Source of the DNA: Ulva prolifera
Lineage: Eukaryota; Chlorophyta; Ulvophyceae; Ulvales; Ulvaceae
Direction of reading: 5' to 3'
DNA: 64,000 nucleotides
Assembly: GCA_023078555.1 (NCBI GenBank)
Contig: CM041202.1
Coordinates: 2,662,022 to 2,726,021 of the forward strand
A model generated the notes under the pieces. The model saw nothing but the letters and a program-made list of their open reading frames with translations, was not told where the DNA came from and ran no database searches. Positions 11,364-24,400 of the stretch are shown piece after piece. Every line of letters starts with the position of its first letter. Within the stretch, counting starts at the first letter, position 1. Both the position numbers and the translations under genes were made by a program.

Positions 11364-13212
11364 ATGAGCACTTCAAGCGGTACGTCTGATCTGCCCAAAC
11401 CACGTTGCAGTCCTGCTCCATTGCTTTACGGGGAATTTGTGGACAGTGGTGCTGCATACGTTCTTGGTGCTGCCAAGTCAATGCAGATGTGATTGCGTGA
11501 TTTTGCTCACGAAGTTCTGTTGATACGCTCATGCGGATGGCAAGGCAGAGTCTCGGTATGACTTGACGGGAATTCATATGTTACATCTACACATTTTTAG
11601 GTTGCATTCATCCATACCCAGCGGTTAGGCTGCGTGGATTGCCATTTGCGTCTTCAAGAGAAGAAATCGCGGACTTTTTAGAAGTACGCCCGATCGACAT
11701 CGTGTTCCAAGAGCGTGGAGGACGTCCTAATGGCGTGGCTTTTGTGCTGTTGAGCAGCACCGAGGACTACCAGCAATGCTTGGACAAGGATAAGCAGAAC
11801 CTTGGATCACGATACATCGAAGTCTTCCCTTGTGCGCGCTCGGTACGTCCCAACTTCACGACGCTAGAAGCCGCGCACATATCTGATACGTGCTATCAAT
11901 GTCCTCATGTGGTGCTGGAACCTGTCCGCTGGCATGTGTCTCAGCCTCATGTCTGCGACATGTCGATGAGCACCAAATCGCCATATCGCTTTTTGACGAA
12001 CGCTAAGCCCTGGCATGGAAAGCATTGCAGGCATCCATGCTCCAGAGCCAGTGCAAGTCTCATTGCTTTGGTGCTTGCGAGCATTTGAGAGCGGCGCTCT
12101 AGTTGGTTCAACTTCTGCGTGGACACCTGGCATGCGCGATGCGCACAGCATCAGCATCAGATCAGCTTTTCCGGGCACGAGCCATGGGGTGGTAGTGGGA
12201 TATGGTTGGGCAGGAAACACGGTTTGAGTATTGGGTAGGATTATGGGTTGGCTGCGGATGTGAAATGCTCAGAGCAGCTACAGATGCGTTTGTTACCATT
12301 CAAGATGCTTGGTCCGGTTCCTCCCATTCAGGCCGTCTTTGAGAGATTCTGTATAGCTAAACAAAGCGCATTGCTCTCGTTGTGCTTCGCTGTGTCGTAT
12401 GTGTTGAATATCATGTGGACATGAGTACCTCGTTCTGCCACTACCCCAGAGTGCAGAGCCTCACCTCGCACAGCACTCATGCATCTGTTCACTTGCATAT
12501 TCATCAAGGAACCACCACCGCGCTTTTGAACAATTGTGGATCTGCAGGAATTCCACCACGCGGTTGCAGAGGAGGTCAGGGGACCCTTCAGCCGCGGCGC
12601 CCCTCCTTTCCATGAAAGCCCAGGGGCTGGCCGTGGCCGTGGGGGTTCACGTGATCGAGAGTTCCCTCGCGGAGGGGTGGTCGGTGGCCAAGGCGCTGAT
12701 GGTCGCCGTGCCCCACCCCCAATTCCGCATGACCCGGCGATCAACCCCCGTGGCATTGAGGCCGTCGTGAAGTTGCGAGGTCTACCATTTGAGGCCACAC
12801 CAGCCGATGTCACTCGCTGGATCAATGACAAGGTCCGGTCCAGAGAAGCCTTTTTGTCAGTGCCGGTGCGCTTCTATCACACGACCACACCAGATGTTAG
12901 ATCTTTGTTTTTGTCCAAGCGTGCTGTGCAATGAAACTGCTTGAACACGGCTATGTAATCATGCATACATACATACTGTGCAACGGTACTTGCTCAAGCT
13001 GGGCTCACCCAATATGCTTCCAGGTTGTGGCGGAGGATGTCGTGGTCGCAACCAAGAATGGCAGCAGCATTGGAATTGCGTTTGTGGAATTCAAGCATTA
13101 TCAAGATGCTGAACGAATGCTGGTCCTTGATCGCAAGTACTTTGGTCAGCGCTACGTCGAAGTGTCGATGACAACCCTGGAAGATCAGCAACGCCTGACC
13201 GGCGCTGTTTGA
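11364..13212 (+). CDS. hnRNP F/H (GRSF/Fusilli-like) RNA-binding protein with two quasi-RRMs
   Basis: Single-stranded RNA-binding protein of 236 residues, probably acting in pre-mRNA splicing or processing. Four exons join in phase: 11364-11379, 11622-11842, 12548-12832, 13024-13212. Exon 1 is 16 bases (MSTSS). qRRM1 begins AVRLRGLPFASSREEIADFL, with RNP1-like NGVAFVLLSS and RYIEVF. A Gly/Arg/Pro linker (GAGRGRGGSRDREFPRGG) separates it from qRRM2, VVKLRGLPFEATPADVTRW..., with IGIAFVEF and RYVEVSM. The VRLRGLPF start, the aromatic-poor GVAFV RNP1 and the RYIEVF end are typical of hnRNP F/H, GRSF1 and ESRP proteins. It has two rather than three qRRMs and so is shorter than vertebrate hnRNP H. 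Donors are GTACGT, GTACGT and GTCCGG. Confidence 0.9.
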
Positions 13213-14253
13213 ACTCAAAATGTTGTGCAGCTATCGAATTGATATTGCTGCTGACAGTATGAAATACCATCTTTTGCCTGTATTATGCAGTATATATTGA
13301 AGAGCTGGTCCTAATTTATGGACTTTAGTAGATGTCATGAGGCATAGGCCGCATTCGCAGTTGTTTTTGCGTCTTGGATGTGACAGCTGATATTTGACAG
13401 TAGCTTCTCATGATCGCGATGTACAGATTTGGCACCAGGTGAAGAAAGGATTGGAAACCAATGGCAAGTTGTTTAGTGGGAACATGCAAATACACTGTAA
13501 TAGTGTGCATTGTACATGTTGTCGTCATTCACTTTACTCCCTGGCAAGAGTTCTGTGATTTTTGTGTCAATTGAAAACAGATCATGGGGATTTACTACTT
13601 CTGTGCCCCATTCCCCACATGGACAATGCCATTTACCATAAGTTGCATGTATTTCAGCCATGACAACAACCATCCGCATGTAGCAGACAACTCGAGCATG
13701 GCATAGCCACACAGTCTCAGTGCCACTTCGTTATGCCACCTCAATTACCTCAAGGTGTGGCCAAGGCACAGTAGAGTCCGATCTGCATCATAGCTATGTC
13801 CTATCGTTCACATAGCTGCATTACGCGGTTTGTTTTGACAGATGGTATAACCTGATGCTGGGCAGTAGCTTGCTGGACAGTAAGGAAGCCTCTACCTGAC
13901 TTGGATGAAGCGGATCAGGGAAGGCGCTGAAAGGGCTGTCTATCAACGTTGAGAGACAAGCGGTTGTTCAAAAGCTATGTTCAACACTCTCCAAAGAATG
14001 CTGGCCAGAGCCACTACATGCATCGTATACAAACTTCCCAGATTCTCAGCCGGGACGAAGTTTTTCTCTTGCTCTCGTTCAATAGCGCAGGTGTCTGACC
14101 CCCACCATGAAATATTCGATGCTCGGCGAGTGGGCCACTGGCACTTTCCTCAGCAACATGGCATTCATCGCGATGACCTTAGCCAGGAGTACATATTGGC
14201 TGCACTGTTTGGAATTGCCACAACAACAAGACACATAGCACCATGCAGTGCCT
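13213..14253. other. Convergent 3' flanks of the RRM gene and NUF2
   Basis: About 1 kb between two stop codons that face each other. It is AT-richer than the exons. Minus-strand frames near 13325-13712 are not protein-like, and no gene is seen. Confidence 0.5.
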
Positions 14254-17200
14254 TCATGATTTAGTTTGCTTATCCAGCGAGTGAGCCAAGCTTCTGAGGC
14301 GACTGACACGATGCTGCAGCTTGGCTAGTTGTGGAGATTCTGGAGCTCCATGCTCCTCCGACTTCCAGCTTGTCTGAGAGCTTTGCAACGAAGACTGCAG
14401 TTGATCGAGCACCCTCAGAATGCAGGACGAGACAGCAGTCGAGGTCGCAGCAAATTGGGCCAGACATTGCGCCTCTCGCTCTTGCCGTGCAATGGCAATT
14501 TCTTCAATCTCCTTTGTTGATGCTGCTACCTGCATACAACAATGCACAGTCTTGAAACCGTTCTCATTTTTGTAGGTGAATGCCTAGCGCTGAGGTCGCA
14601 CTTGGACTTTGCATAGCATGATCGCCAGCAATTACAATGCAGGATTTTTACTATTCGCTCATGCGTTAGGGTCATGTGCTGCAACTTGCCACGGGCACTC
14701 CTGTGGCATGATGTTTGACCCTGTGAAGCAAAAGCACTGACACCTTCACCCCCGCTCGCCTGTTCTGATAGCACTGGTACGACGCCATGCACCCACGTGG
14801 GAGGATTTGATGCCATTCAGCTGAAAACCAGAAATGTGAGTCACCGGACGCACGTATAATGGGGAGCTGGCGAAGAACCAGTGCATTGACATGATTCCGC
14901 TCGAACCAGGCCTGGTCTGCAACATACCATGCAATCACTTTGGGTACCGCGTGCGAAACCTGAAACGCCATGTGGTCAGAAGGAACCCATGGCTGCGATT
15001 TCCTGTAGCAACAGCAGCTATGGCCACATCTCTGCAGCAAGCACAGGGAGGCCACACCTGTGCATTTAGGTCTGCAATGCTTCCCTGCAGCAGTTCAACC
15101 CGCGCTGCAGCGTGCTCGCGCTGCTTCTCGCTATAATCCACCTGTGCAGCTGCATTAGTCTCGTCAGCCTGCAAGCGTAAGGCTTCCTGCTCCTGTTCTT
15201 CCATCCTGACCTGCAGCTCCTTGGCCTGCTCTGCCTTCCTCTCCTGCAGCTCTGACCGTCTCATCGGCCGTGCCACGCAGCTTAGGTGACACATACCTGT
15301 GCCTCTGTAAAAACAGGCAGGAGCAATGTGCGCCGGGAATGAAAGGGGAGTCTTGAACTGCGCACCCGCACTGCAGCAATGTTTGCTTCGGCAGCCTGCA
15401 CAGCCTCAACCGCGTCTGCCTTCTGCTGCCGGGCGGCCTTCTCAGTGTCCTGCGCTGCCAAAGTTTCCTCCAGCATGCGCATGGTCTTGGTGGCTTCTTG
15501 TTGGATCTGCAAGCGGTGTACACGAGCGTGGTGTCAGCAACGTAAGGGAATACATGTGTTTAGTGGCTGATTGCAATTAATATTGCTTGCCGAAGTCTCT
15601 TGAAGCGAATGTGACATACTGTCCAATGCTGCTGATTGGACAAGAGATGTCAGTCAGCTTGGTCTATCCTGGCACATGAGACAAGGCCGAGGCCAGATTT
15701 CAGCAAACTGCATAATGTAACACTGTGGGCCTCACGATGTTGCCCATGGCACAGGTGTGTTGCAGGATTCCACCTGCTTCGCATCGGACGACCAATTCGC
15801 AAAGTAGCTTGCTTGTGTGCTTGCTTCATTGCTTTCCCGCTGGTACTCTTCTGCCAACTGCTTCTGTTTCTTCAGCTCACCTAGAACCTGATCTTGATCC
15901 TGAACATCATTCGTGCGCTCGTGCATTGTGCACATATGATAAGAAGGCATGCACGCCACAATGATAGATTCGTTCCTAGATCCTGCAGCCTCATGCTTTT
16001 GGCAGTTTCACGACGTCCAGGAAAGAAAACAATCAAAACAGCGGACTTTCTCATTGCAGCATGTCCTCATAAGAATTGCACAAGCAGCGTCACCAACAAT
16101 TGACAATCTGCACATGTGTCAATCCCACCAGCGACACTACTACACAGGTACATCTGCAAGGGCAAATGTCGACCATTCGCTATTCCAATGCACAAATGCG
16201 CTTGCATGATGGGCAGATCACGTTTCACAAGCCATTCCTGCAACAGCAGGCTGGAATATGGCCATGCCCTTTTACAGTTATGCCCCACCCATTCGTGCTG
16301 TAGCCTGAGCATTTTAAAGCGCATTTAGTGACATTTCGCTTGGTAAATGTGCTACTGCAGAGCCCCCAGGTACAATAACACAAATGCCAATAAAGCAATA
16401 TGCAGAGCAAAGCAGGCGCACAAACCTCACATAGATTGACTTTGAGGTCGTCCAGGGCTTTGAGAGTGCCCTGCCGTTTTTCCTCCATAGATACCACTTG
16501 TTGTTCAGCTTGTTCGGCAGCCTCTTGAGTACGTGTAACTTCTGCCAAAAGAGATTCGTATTCACGGGTGAGTGAGGTGAGCTTGCTCTTCTCTTCAGCT
16601 TGAAGGTCCTCTAGGTCGAGCAATTGCTACAATAGAAGTAGTACATAAGTGCCCGGGTCCATGTACACACTGCCTTGCCGGAGAGCATGCAGCCGACGCA
16701 TGCAGCAAACACACGAAACTGTTTTGGAAAGTGCGCACTGCTTCTCTATCATCATGGTCTGCACATGCAAGCTCAACCTCTCTCCTCAATTGGTTACGGC
16801 GCTCTTCCAGCTCTTCATTTTGGTCGACCATTGCAATGACTTCTTCTTCCATGGCATTAGCTTTGCCTTCCTGCCACTCACAAAAGCGGGCAAAGTTTAT
16901 GATATCAAGCAGGTTGCGCTTCACCTGTTTGGATGAAGGCTCATGCAGGTCCTGCACTAGTCGAACATGCGTGGGAATGGGATAAAGGCGATGTTCAGGT
17001 GAGACCATTTCCATGGGGCCACAAGGCATCGCACTGAGTGAGACTAATCCATATGGCCGTAGCATACCTTCCACCGAAATCCATTGACGCCTATTTTCTC
17101 AAGGCAGTCTCTGACAGCTGTGTAGAAGTTCCAATCGCTGATAGACTCGTCAAAAACTTCAGGTGACTCTAGGTCCGGTGGATACGAATAAAATGGTTGA

Positions 17201-17443
17201 AGCCAGGAACTGCATCAGACCTTCCTGTCAGCGCATTAGGTCTATCATAAACGATCGCAGTACGGACTCAAGGCAGCACCCGGGTACGCGGAAGACGTTG
17301 GCCAGTAACGTCTCCATCACTGCCTGAAAAGCTGACGCATCCGCGGCAAGAGCTGCCTTTGCATCTTCACCTTGCACACCATATGCAACAAGATGCTTGA
17401 TCAATTCGCCTTCACTGGCGCCTGAGATACCTAAATCCGCCAT
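14254..17443 (-). CDS. NUF2: Kinetochore protein NUF2 (NDC80 complex)
   Basis: Coiled-coil subunit that pairs with NDC80 to attach spindle microtubules to kinetochores. Exon 1 starts at ATG 17443 (MADLGISGASEGELIKHLVA...) and joins in phase to about 17215-17066 (WLQPFYSYPPDLESPEVFD..., NFYTAVRDCLEKIGVNGFRWK). The next exon completes the calponin-homology head with LHEPSSKQVKRNLLDIINFA then RFCEWQEGKA, matching the NUF2 pattern 'KPxxxRxxxxLSxIINFxKF'. Five or so exons of long coiled coil follow (about 16625-16430, 15910-15755, 15512-15370, 15290-15065, 14530-14254), rich in Glu, Gln, Ala and Arg. The C-terminus is RVSRLRSLAHSLDKQTKS. The strongest evidence is the CH-domain end plus the coiled coil; the weak N-terminal similarity is normal for this fast-evolving family. 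Some coiled-coil exons may be missed. NDC80 itself was not found in the window. Confidence 0.82.
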
Positions 17444-17836
17444 AGATGCAACCGGACAGCGTCCAGACAATCTAGGGATTCCGTTTTTCAACCAGAATTC
17501 TACATCGAACGAACGTGGCAGATTGATCGTATGCAACAAATGCTCAAATGCATTCACGGCACAACGAGCCCAAATGCCTCTTGTGACGCAAGAGTTACGC
17601 CAAGCGGGACGAACGTCTCGGGAAGTCAACAACCAAGTGACCTGGACGCCATGAATTCAAAGTGCAAGTGGCCGCGGCAGGCATGAAGTATGGGAACATG
17701 TTCAGACATTGGACATGACGACTTGCACACATAAGCTTCAGTGCATATCTGTTCCTATGCGTGCGGTGTGGTGTTTGCCTTGCATAGGTGTTTGACTACC
17801 TCAGGTGCCAAACGGCCGTGGTGCAGCGGATGTAAC
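17444..17836. other. Upstream flank of NUF2
   Basis: About 390 bases between the NUF2 start and the stop of the next minus-strand frame. Likely NUF2 promoter; no clear element seen. Confidence 0.4.
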
Positions 17837-19037
17837 CTACTGCATGCCATGATCCAGGGACGAATCGAGTGCTGGTAATAACGTTTGATGTTGTTGCCCG
17901 CGGGCATAGTTTACGATTTTCGAGAGGTGTTTTTCGATGAGGTCTGCAAAGCCGTCGATCACATGCCTTTGTTGTGAGCACATGCTTGGATGTGTTTCAA
18001 ATCCATGGCAAGAATGCGGACCTTTCATACACATAAAATTACGGTGCATCGTTGTCGCCAAGCCCAGCTGCGTCTCAACACCCTCCCGAACAACACAACA
18101 CGACGTGCAACACTACCACTGCACGCAGCCACGTCGTTAAGGATGTTCTTCCGCGACTGTGAACCTTCTTGTGATCAATACATCTCGATTTTTGGGAAGC
18201 CTGACCTGAATATACTGCTATTCACATCCCGGCTCATATGCATGGCTCAACTTGGTTCGTCCTGGACCTCATATGAATGCAGCAGCTGTCTCAATTCCCT
18301 TTCCACGGAGCTGATAATGAACCTACGTAATCGCTTCATGCGTAAGTAACAGCATGCTCATGAACTGCATCATTGAATATGGAGGAAACACAAATGGTGC
18401 CACAATCTCGGTGGCTGCTTGTCCCTCCTTCCATCCGGCAACAATAGGCAGTTCGCAGGGACAGTAAAGGGTAGTTGGTTGAACATTATCCGTTGGGGTG
18501 GTGTACGATGCATATTGCAAGAGTAGAGGCATTTGTGTCTGTGAACCGTATTTATCTACGAGCATGGTAGCATAATGTGGGTCCTTGCTATACAGTAAAC
18601 GACAGCAGTATTTCGTACACGTTCTTAAAGATAATATTTTTCAAACAGTGTACATACGATCGTAATATTGCCCGACAAGTGTTTGTGCTGTTTCAACCCC
18701 TGTTCACATGTTGACAATGATGTCAGCCTGCCTGTTAAAATGTGATATGATTATTGTGTTGTTTGTGGCACTTTCGCATATCTGTTTTTTGACCTTGTGT
18801 AACGAATACCTAAGTTGTGATATGTGTGCATGTTGGTATGGTATGTGATAATATATTGTACATGGTGTGACATGATGGTATATTATTTTATAAGTACATG
18901 CCACAGTCACAATGCCAAAGTGGTGTGGCACATACCATGCAAGGGTATATTCCTCCAATCTGGAGTAAGTATGTGATAAACATAGCGTGCACCTGAAGAA
19001 ATTCTTCCAATTCAGAGTTTTCAACTGCAGGAAGACA
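17837..19037 (-). CDS. Unassigned gene or gene fragments, small exons in AT-rich DNA
   Basis: Family not recognised. Reading leftward: a mini-exon of about 30 bases near 19037-19005 (ENSELEEFLQ) flanked by a TGCAG acceptor and a GTGCAC donor; then, phase-compatible, an exon near 18590-18325 with DPHYATMLVDKYGSQTQMPL... and PCELPIVAGWKEGQAATEI; then one near 18318-18245 (ISSVERELRQLLHSYEV...); then 18000-17837 (HVIDGFADLIEKHLSKIVNY..., stop TAG). Whether the last two belong to the same gene is uncertain. Composition is globular and helical. The 5' end was not found; upstream DNA (18.6-19.5 kb) is the most AT-rich of the window. Confidence 0.4.
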
Positions 19038-19520
19038 TGTTATCAATACGAGATGTCAACCTCTTCTTGCGTATGTAGCAAATATTTGTAACGGGATGGG
19101 CATAAGTTATGTAGCTGTATTATCACATGAGTGCAAGCTGTGTACATGGTTCTATATTTACATTCACTTCCTCTTCATTGTTTTCTATATGTGCATATAC
19201 CGCAATAAGCAAGGCACAGTGCATACACTGTTTTAGACAATTCCCTGAAGCACTAAGGCACACGTCCGTGAATAAAATTAACGTGTTCATCAAGAACCAA
19301 AATAACATCCCCTCAGGACCATACGTCTTGAAGTGGCAAACGGATAAAGGTCAGGAAGACAGCTGCAGCACCACATGCTTGCAATTTGTCCAGGACACCC
19401 CAGTAAAATATCACCTATTTGCCTACCTGGAGATAACATTATGTCTCATTATATCTCACCACTGCATTCCAGCAGGCGGATACATTCTTCACAAGCGGCC
19501 GACTGAAACAACCCAAAATG

Positions 19521-19555
19521 TAGGTGATACCCAGGTGTAGGTGGTACCCAGGTGT
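19521..19555. repeat. Tandem imperfect 17-base repeat, two copies
   Basis: Two consecutive copies of GTAGGTGRTACCCAGGT (R differs between copies), just beyond the stop of the minus-strand gene at 19556. Confidence 0.8.
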
Positions 19556-20995
19556 TCAAGCTCGAGATGCTACACTGCGGCTATTGATCTCAGTCAGCAT
19601 GGTCTCCAGAAGGCAGTTCAATTCCCGCAAATCTTGTGTGAGCAATTGAACTGCCGCAGGAGTGTAACGACGCTCTGACATTGCCACAGACAGACGTTGG
19701 ATACGGCGGCACCTCTGCAAACCTCGCAGCGTCAATCCTTCGAACTTCTCTCGGATCTCAGGATCCAACCGCGGACGGCCAGATGCTGCCAGGATCCAAC
19801 CTGTCCCTGACAAATTTGGAGCATATGCAAGCTCAACGCCGATGACAGGAAGACTTTCTTCCAGTGCAATCATACACTCTTGGATGTAAGGCGACCCAAG
19901 CCTTCGTTCACAAGAGGCCTGAAAAAGGTCATCTGTGATGAATCCTGTAGTCAGCTGCCGTAGCGTGGACGACATCTGCATGCAACATTAACTATGCTAC
20001 TGAATCAGCCAGCGGACGCGGTATCCTGAAGATTGAACATGCGATGCTATGCAAATCAAAACAACAGATCAGATGCTAGGCGTACCTGAGAATATAGTGT
20101 AGCGCATATGCCTGCTGATTCTGAACAAGTCGCCCTGGCCTCTTCAAACGGCACGTTGGCGACTACACGCTCAATGGCGCGATGATCTGTCGCTGACTGC
20201 GGGAAAATACCCAGCCACCATATCGTCGCAGCACCGCAGGCAGCGATCACCGCCGACCGCCGAGTGATGTCATAAGACACATCATCTGCATTGCAATACT
20301 TAAGTTTGTCAATCACTTGACCAGTGCCACGATCTTCGCGGGCTGCCGCAAAAGCTCCAACGCCGCAACAGAAGATGTCGGGCTACTGTCAGAGACGATA
20401 TAGTGAAACACAGTATGCTACAGATGTGGCCTGTGGGAATGAATACGCGAACACGATGTCGACGACACCGAGGAACATTCGTGACAAAGCCCGGCAGACA
20501 ACACATGTCGGAACTCGAATTACAACACGAACAAGATTATGCTGCGACGGTCTAGGGCGTACATTCTGTAGAAGTATCGTAACCGGCACTGCGTGCCTCC
20601 GCGCAGTGTGCCATCATGGGTGTGGATAAGCTGTTGCAACGCAAGCTCATGAACCTGTGCATCACATTCGCTACTGCTGTGGAGAGCTTGCGAAAACGTA
20701 GTTTGTTTCGACAAAGTTATGAAGGAGTGTGGGATGATGTCGTACGTGGGAAATTCGGAAAATGTCCTTGCGAGCCTGGTGGAACGGGACGGTCCCCACT
20801 GCTGCCATTTGCATCTAAAGCTGCTTCCATGACTTCTTGTCGAGCACTTGTCTTCACATTTGACCCTCCGCTTGGTTGCGGTTGTGTGAAGGAATGCACT
20901 TCCACCGCTCGTCGTCCCGAGAGCGAAGGCAGGCGCTTGATGCTGGATGCTCGAGACTGCCCCCCGCCTCGAACACGAGACTGAGGACCACTCAT
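19556..20995 (-). CDS. Unassigned gene; internal twin-arginine hydrophobic segment
   Basis: Family not recognised. A likely first exon runs from ATG 20995 to a GTACGA donor at 20745 (MSGPQSRVRGGGQSRASSIK..., basic, Ser-rich, plausibly a targeting or disordered region). A second solid exon covers about 20385-20093 with DVSYDITRRSAVIAACGAAT then IWWLG, a twin-Arg followed by a hydrophobic run as in Tat-type thylakoid lumen signals, then HRAIERVVANVPFEEARATC. It ends at a GTACGC donor. The last exon, about 19978-19556 after a TGCAG acceptor, is helical (FEGLTLRGLQRCRRIQRLSV..., LTQDLRELNCLLETMLTEI). The join between exon 1 and exon 2 does not fit in phase by itself, so either a small exon near 20.4-20.6 kb is missing or they are separate genes. 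Plastid lumen location is a guess. Confidence 0.5.
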
Positions 20996-21482
20996 ATTGT
21001 TTGTAAATGATACTCGGTGAATCACTCAACAGCTACCACGACTTAAAGGTGTCGGTACTCGAAGGCTTGCGGATGCGATACTTCAACTCGTACTCAGAGT
21101 CTGTTGAATGATGAATGAAATATATTCGTCATGCACGGATGGGCGACGTTCTTTTTATGTACACGCACCCCTTCCAGAACCATGCTCTTTGCGACTAGCA
21201 TATAAAGCGGCATTGAGTTTCTCCGCATGCATGCGCGATGGGCACACCGCGTGTAAACCTTGTTGCCACACGTGCAATTGGCTGGCAGCCGGCATGCTCT
21301 CTAGTGGCAACGTCGTGGAAGGCTGTTGACTGCGACACGCGTCAAGCATCTGCCACAGGTTCCCGTCACCTTTGAATGGTCGGAGCGCGGTGCAGCACTG
21401 CAGACCTGTTCCAACCTCTTCTCTTTCGCTCCGTCGCTGTGTTCGGCCAATTGCCAACAATCGTCTCGCACCCTTACACAAT
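20996..21482. promoter_or_regulatory. Divergent promoter region upstream of DNAAF3
   Basis: 487 bases between two divergent start codons. It contains a TGCATGC palindrome near 21225. No defined promoter motif was identified. Confidence 0.4.
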
Positions 21483-24400
21483 ATGGACGATCACAACATG
21501 TGCCATTTCTGGGGATACACTGGAAGTATCGACTTGATACGCGAGTTGGGCTGCAAGGAGCCACGGGATGCTGCCGATGCGACATGCCGTCTGCTGCAGG
21601 CACGGCGAGGCCCGCTTTTGTTTGGTAACGAGGCTGTGTAACCATATAACAAAGGCTGCATCTGGAGTGAAAGTGTACAGGTGGCACCGTATGATCTCCG
21701 GCACACGTTGACCACCATCTGCCGGTCTGCCCGGCACGCACCAAAAGTGTCCGTACACTTGTACATCTATGAAGATAGTCCAGAAGCTTTGGCCCGGCAT
21801 TTGCTCCTATTGACGATACTACTAGATGACACTGCACATGACTCTGTCAAAATGCAGCGCTTTCTGGAGATATTTGGAAATCATTTTCTAAGGGAAGACA
21901 CCCTCGAGTATCTGAAGATGAAATGCCGTGACATAGAACAGCTTTTGGCAGACAAAATTGCACAAACCAATAGCAGGCACCAATCCTTTGTCGCCAGCTT
22001 GGTAGACGTATCAATGATGAGATACGAAGCAAAAGATGCCGTTCTGAGCGCCATTGTGCAAATCAGATCATCGAGCAAGCTGGACATGAAGTCTGCATGG
22101 GACTTGCGATGCCGTAAATGGTATGGAGAACGCTATGATTTTCGTAGGAATATGGTACGTCGGATGGCCAATTTCAGTGTCTTGCTGATAAGGTGGCAAA
22201 TGGTGCATATCAAATCCATGACTGGCCCGTTGTTCCATCTTCGCATGTCTCCAGTGTTCGTAGGTCGACTGGGATTACCACATGAGGCTATTGGACGGGA
22301 AATCAGTACCCTCTGCGCAGTCAATCATCCACTATGCGCATTTTCGGCACTGGCGCATGACTGGGCTTGCCTATGAAGTGCGTGATTGCCAGTACAATGT
22401 TCCAAATCAGTCCCTGTTCAGTACAGCAACAGGCCGCACAAAGGACTTTAAAGATAGGTGTGTGAAGTTGTATGTCAAGCAATATGGCTGCATCAACTCG
22501 AGCATCATTTGGATGTGCATGTCTGCTTCGTCTCCATCAAAATGGACTGCCCGTCACCAGAATCTGCTTCTTATCATGTTTGACCACTCCAGTCCATTCA
22601 CATTCTCACGATCCTGTTATTAGTGCTATATCTCCAATGCTATGGGCACGGCTTTTGTTGATTGTGGCAGATAACATTGTGTTGCCAATTGTGTTGCTTA
22701 TGGGCAGGTTCAGAAATGCAATTACCCTCTCCAGATATTCATATGTCACAATGGTGTCTCAGTTGCCAGACATGAAATGTTTCATTTTAGTCTACACCTC
22801 AGATTAGGGAAGAGATAAACTGCCTAGCATACGCACGTCCTGCAGAAACTGCAAAGACGTCGGCCGATCAGTCACCGCCTATGGACTGTGGAGTGACATT
22901 CTGTGCAGCCCCTATCACAGCTTTGGAACAGCTTGTGAAGACGATTCCTACTTTCAGGTGTGGATCTGCCATGTCATACATGGTCCATCTTGGTCGCTTG
23001 GTCACTCAAAACTTGTCTGAAGTAACGCTCGTTGATGTTGAGTATGCTCCAGCTGTGCTCATGAGTTCAGGTGAGCAACAGTGCATTCAAGCACACTGCT
23101 GTGGATGTCTCCGAACGCAACATCCTTGCCTTGCTCCATGAGCTGTACACCGGCCGGGTGGCAGAAGACACTGATCTTCGCGGAGGTTGCGTGCATCGTG
23201 CTCGTCCTGCACGAGGACCGACTACTGCAGAGGTGAGTTTTGTGGCAGCATCATAGGGGCAGTCGCATATTTGTGCACATGGAACTCATCAGCATGCGCT
23301 CTATCAGTGGCCCATGGACCTTTTGAAACGACCAGTCACGGCTTTGAGAAGCTGCGCATTGCCCATGCATGCGCAGAGTTTGTTCATGTTTCCGTCACCT
23401 GTGAGGGAGCATAGCTGTCAAACTCCGCACACCATTGCCATCATGCTACAAATCCATGTGGAGCAGCTCAGGAAGGGTGGCATGACTGCATGTTTGGTCC
23501 AGGATCTGCAAGATGCCATGCAAGGTACTTCATCCCCGTCCTGCACGGGCCAGGCAGACGGTGACAATGTGCCTGGTCCTGACTCAGCGACCACGGCTGC
23601 ACAGACCCAAGAGGTGTGTGAGACAGGAGAGAAAACAGAGCCCTTGGGACCATCCTGCACTCCTCTCCAGGTCGAAGGTAAGAGCTGCCGGATGATGACC
23701 TACGGCCATCGCTATGCATACTCGGAGCAACAATGTTTTATATCTCTAGAAACGCCCAGGCATTGGTGACTTCGGGATACATTTCATCTTCATGACGCTT
23801 GGCATATCACGCAATAAGATGGAGTAGATAGAGATCAGGCATTGGTTGGAGTCATGCGCTGTCACCACCTTTTTGCATACGTTGGACCATGTTCATGAAG
23901 ATTCGCACTCTGGTGGTGAACGGATCTGGTGCTGTAGAGCAGTCCACTGGACAGCCCGTTGAACACTTCACCCAAGATTCGAACAAGCAAGCAGCAGAAT
24001 CCTCATGTGTTGTGGGCGTTCCTCATGCAGAGCGCTCCGAAGAAGTGGTACCGGATGCAGCTGAGGACAACTCACAAGCTGCAATGAGCAAGACTGCAGC
24101 ATGCAGCCTACAGCGCTTCAAAATACATCTTGTGACTGGAGACTTTGTTAAACAACTGTCTGGTCGGCGAGCTCTTGCAGGCACATTCAGTGGTGCTACC
24201 GTTGGAGTGATGCATGCTCACCTCTTGAGAAAGCCACATCGTTTGGCAGATGTGTTGGCACCGGGTTCCCGCGTGCTTGCTGAATCTGCCAAGAACGTCC
24301 TCCAGGTGTGTTGACACCTTCACCACCACATGCCGGTTGAGCAGATGAGAGGGGGAGTCGTTGTTTCTCCTCTGTCGACGGTGCCGCCCAGCACTCTCCA

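Noticed and set aside
22881-23141. Frame starting with ATG at 22881 as a DNAAF3 exon
   Set aside because: The true DNAAF3 exon at 22846-22957 is in another frame (the WSDILCSPYHSFG segment), and the next exon begins at 23071.
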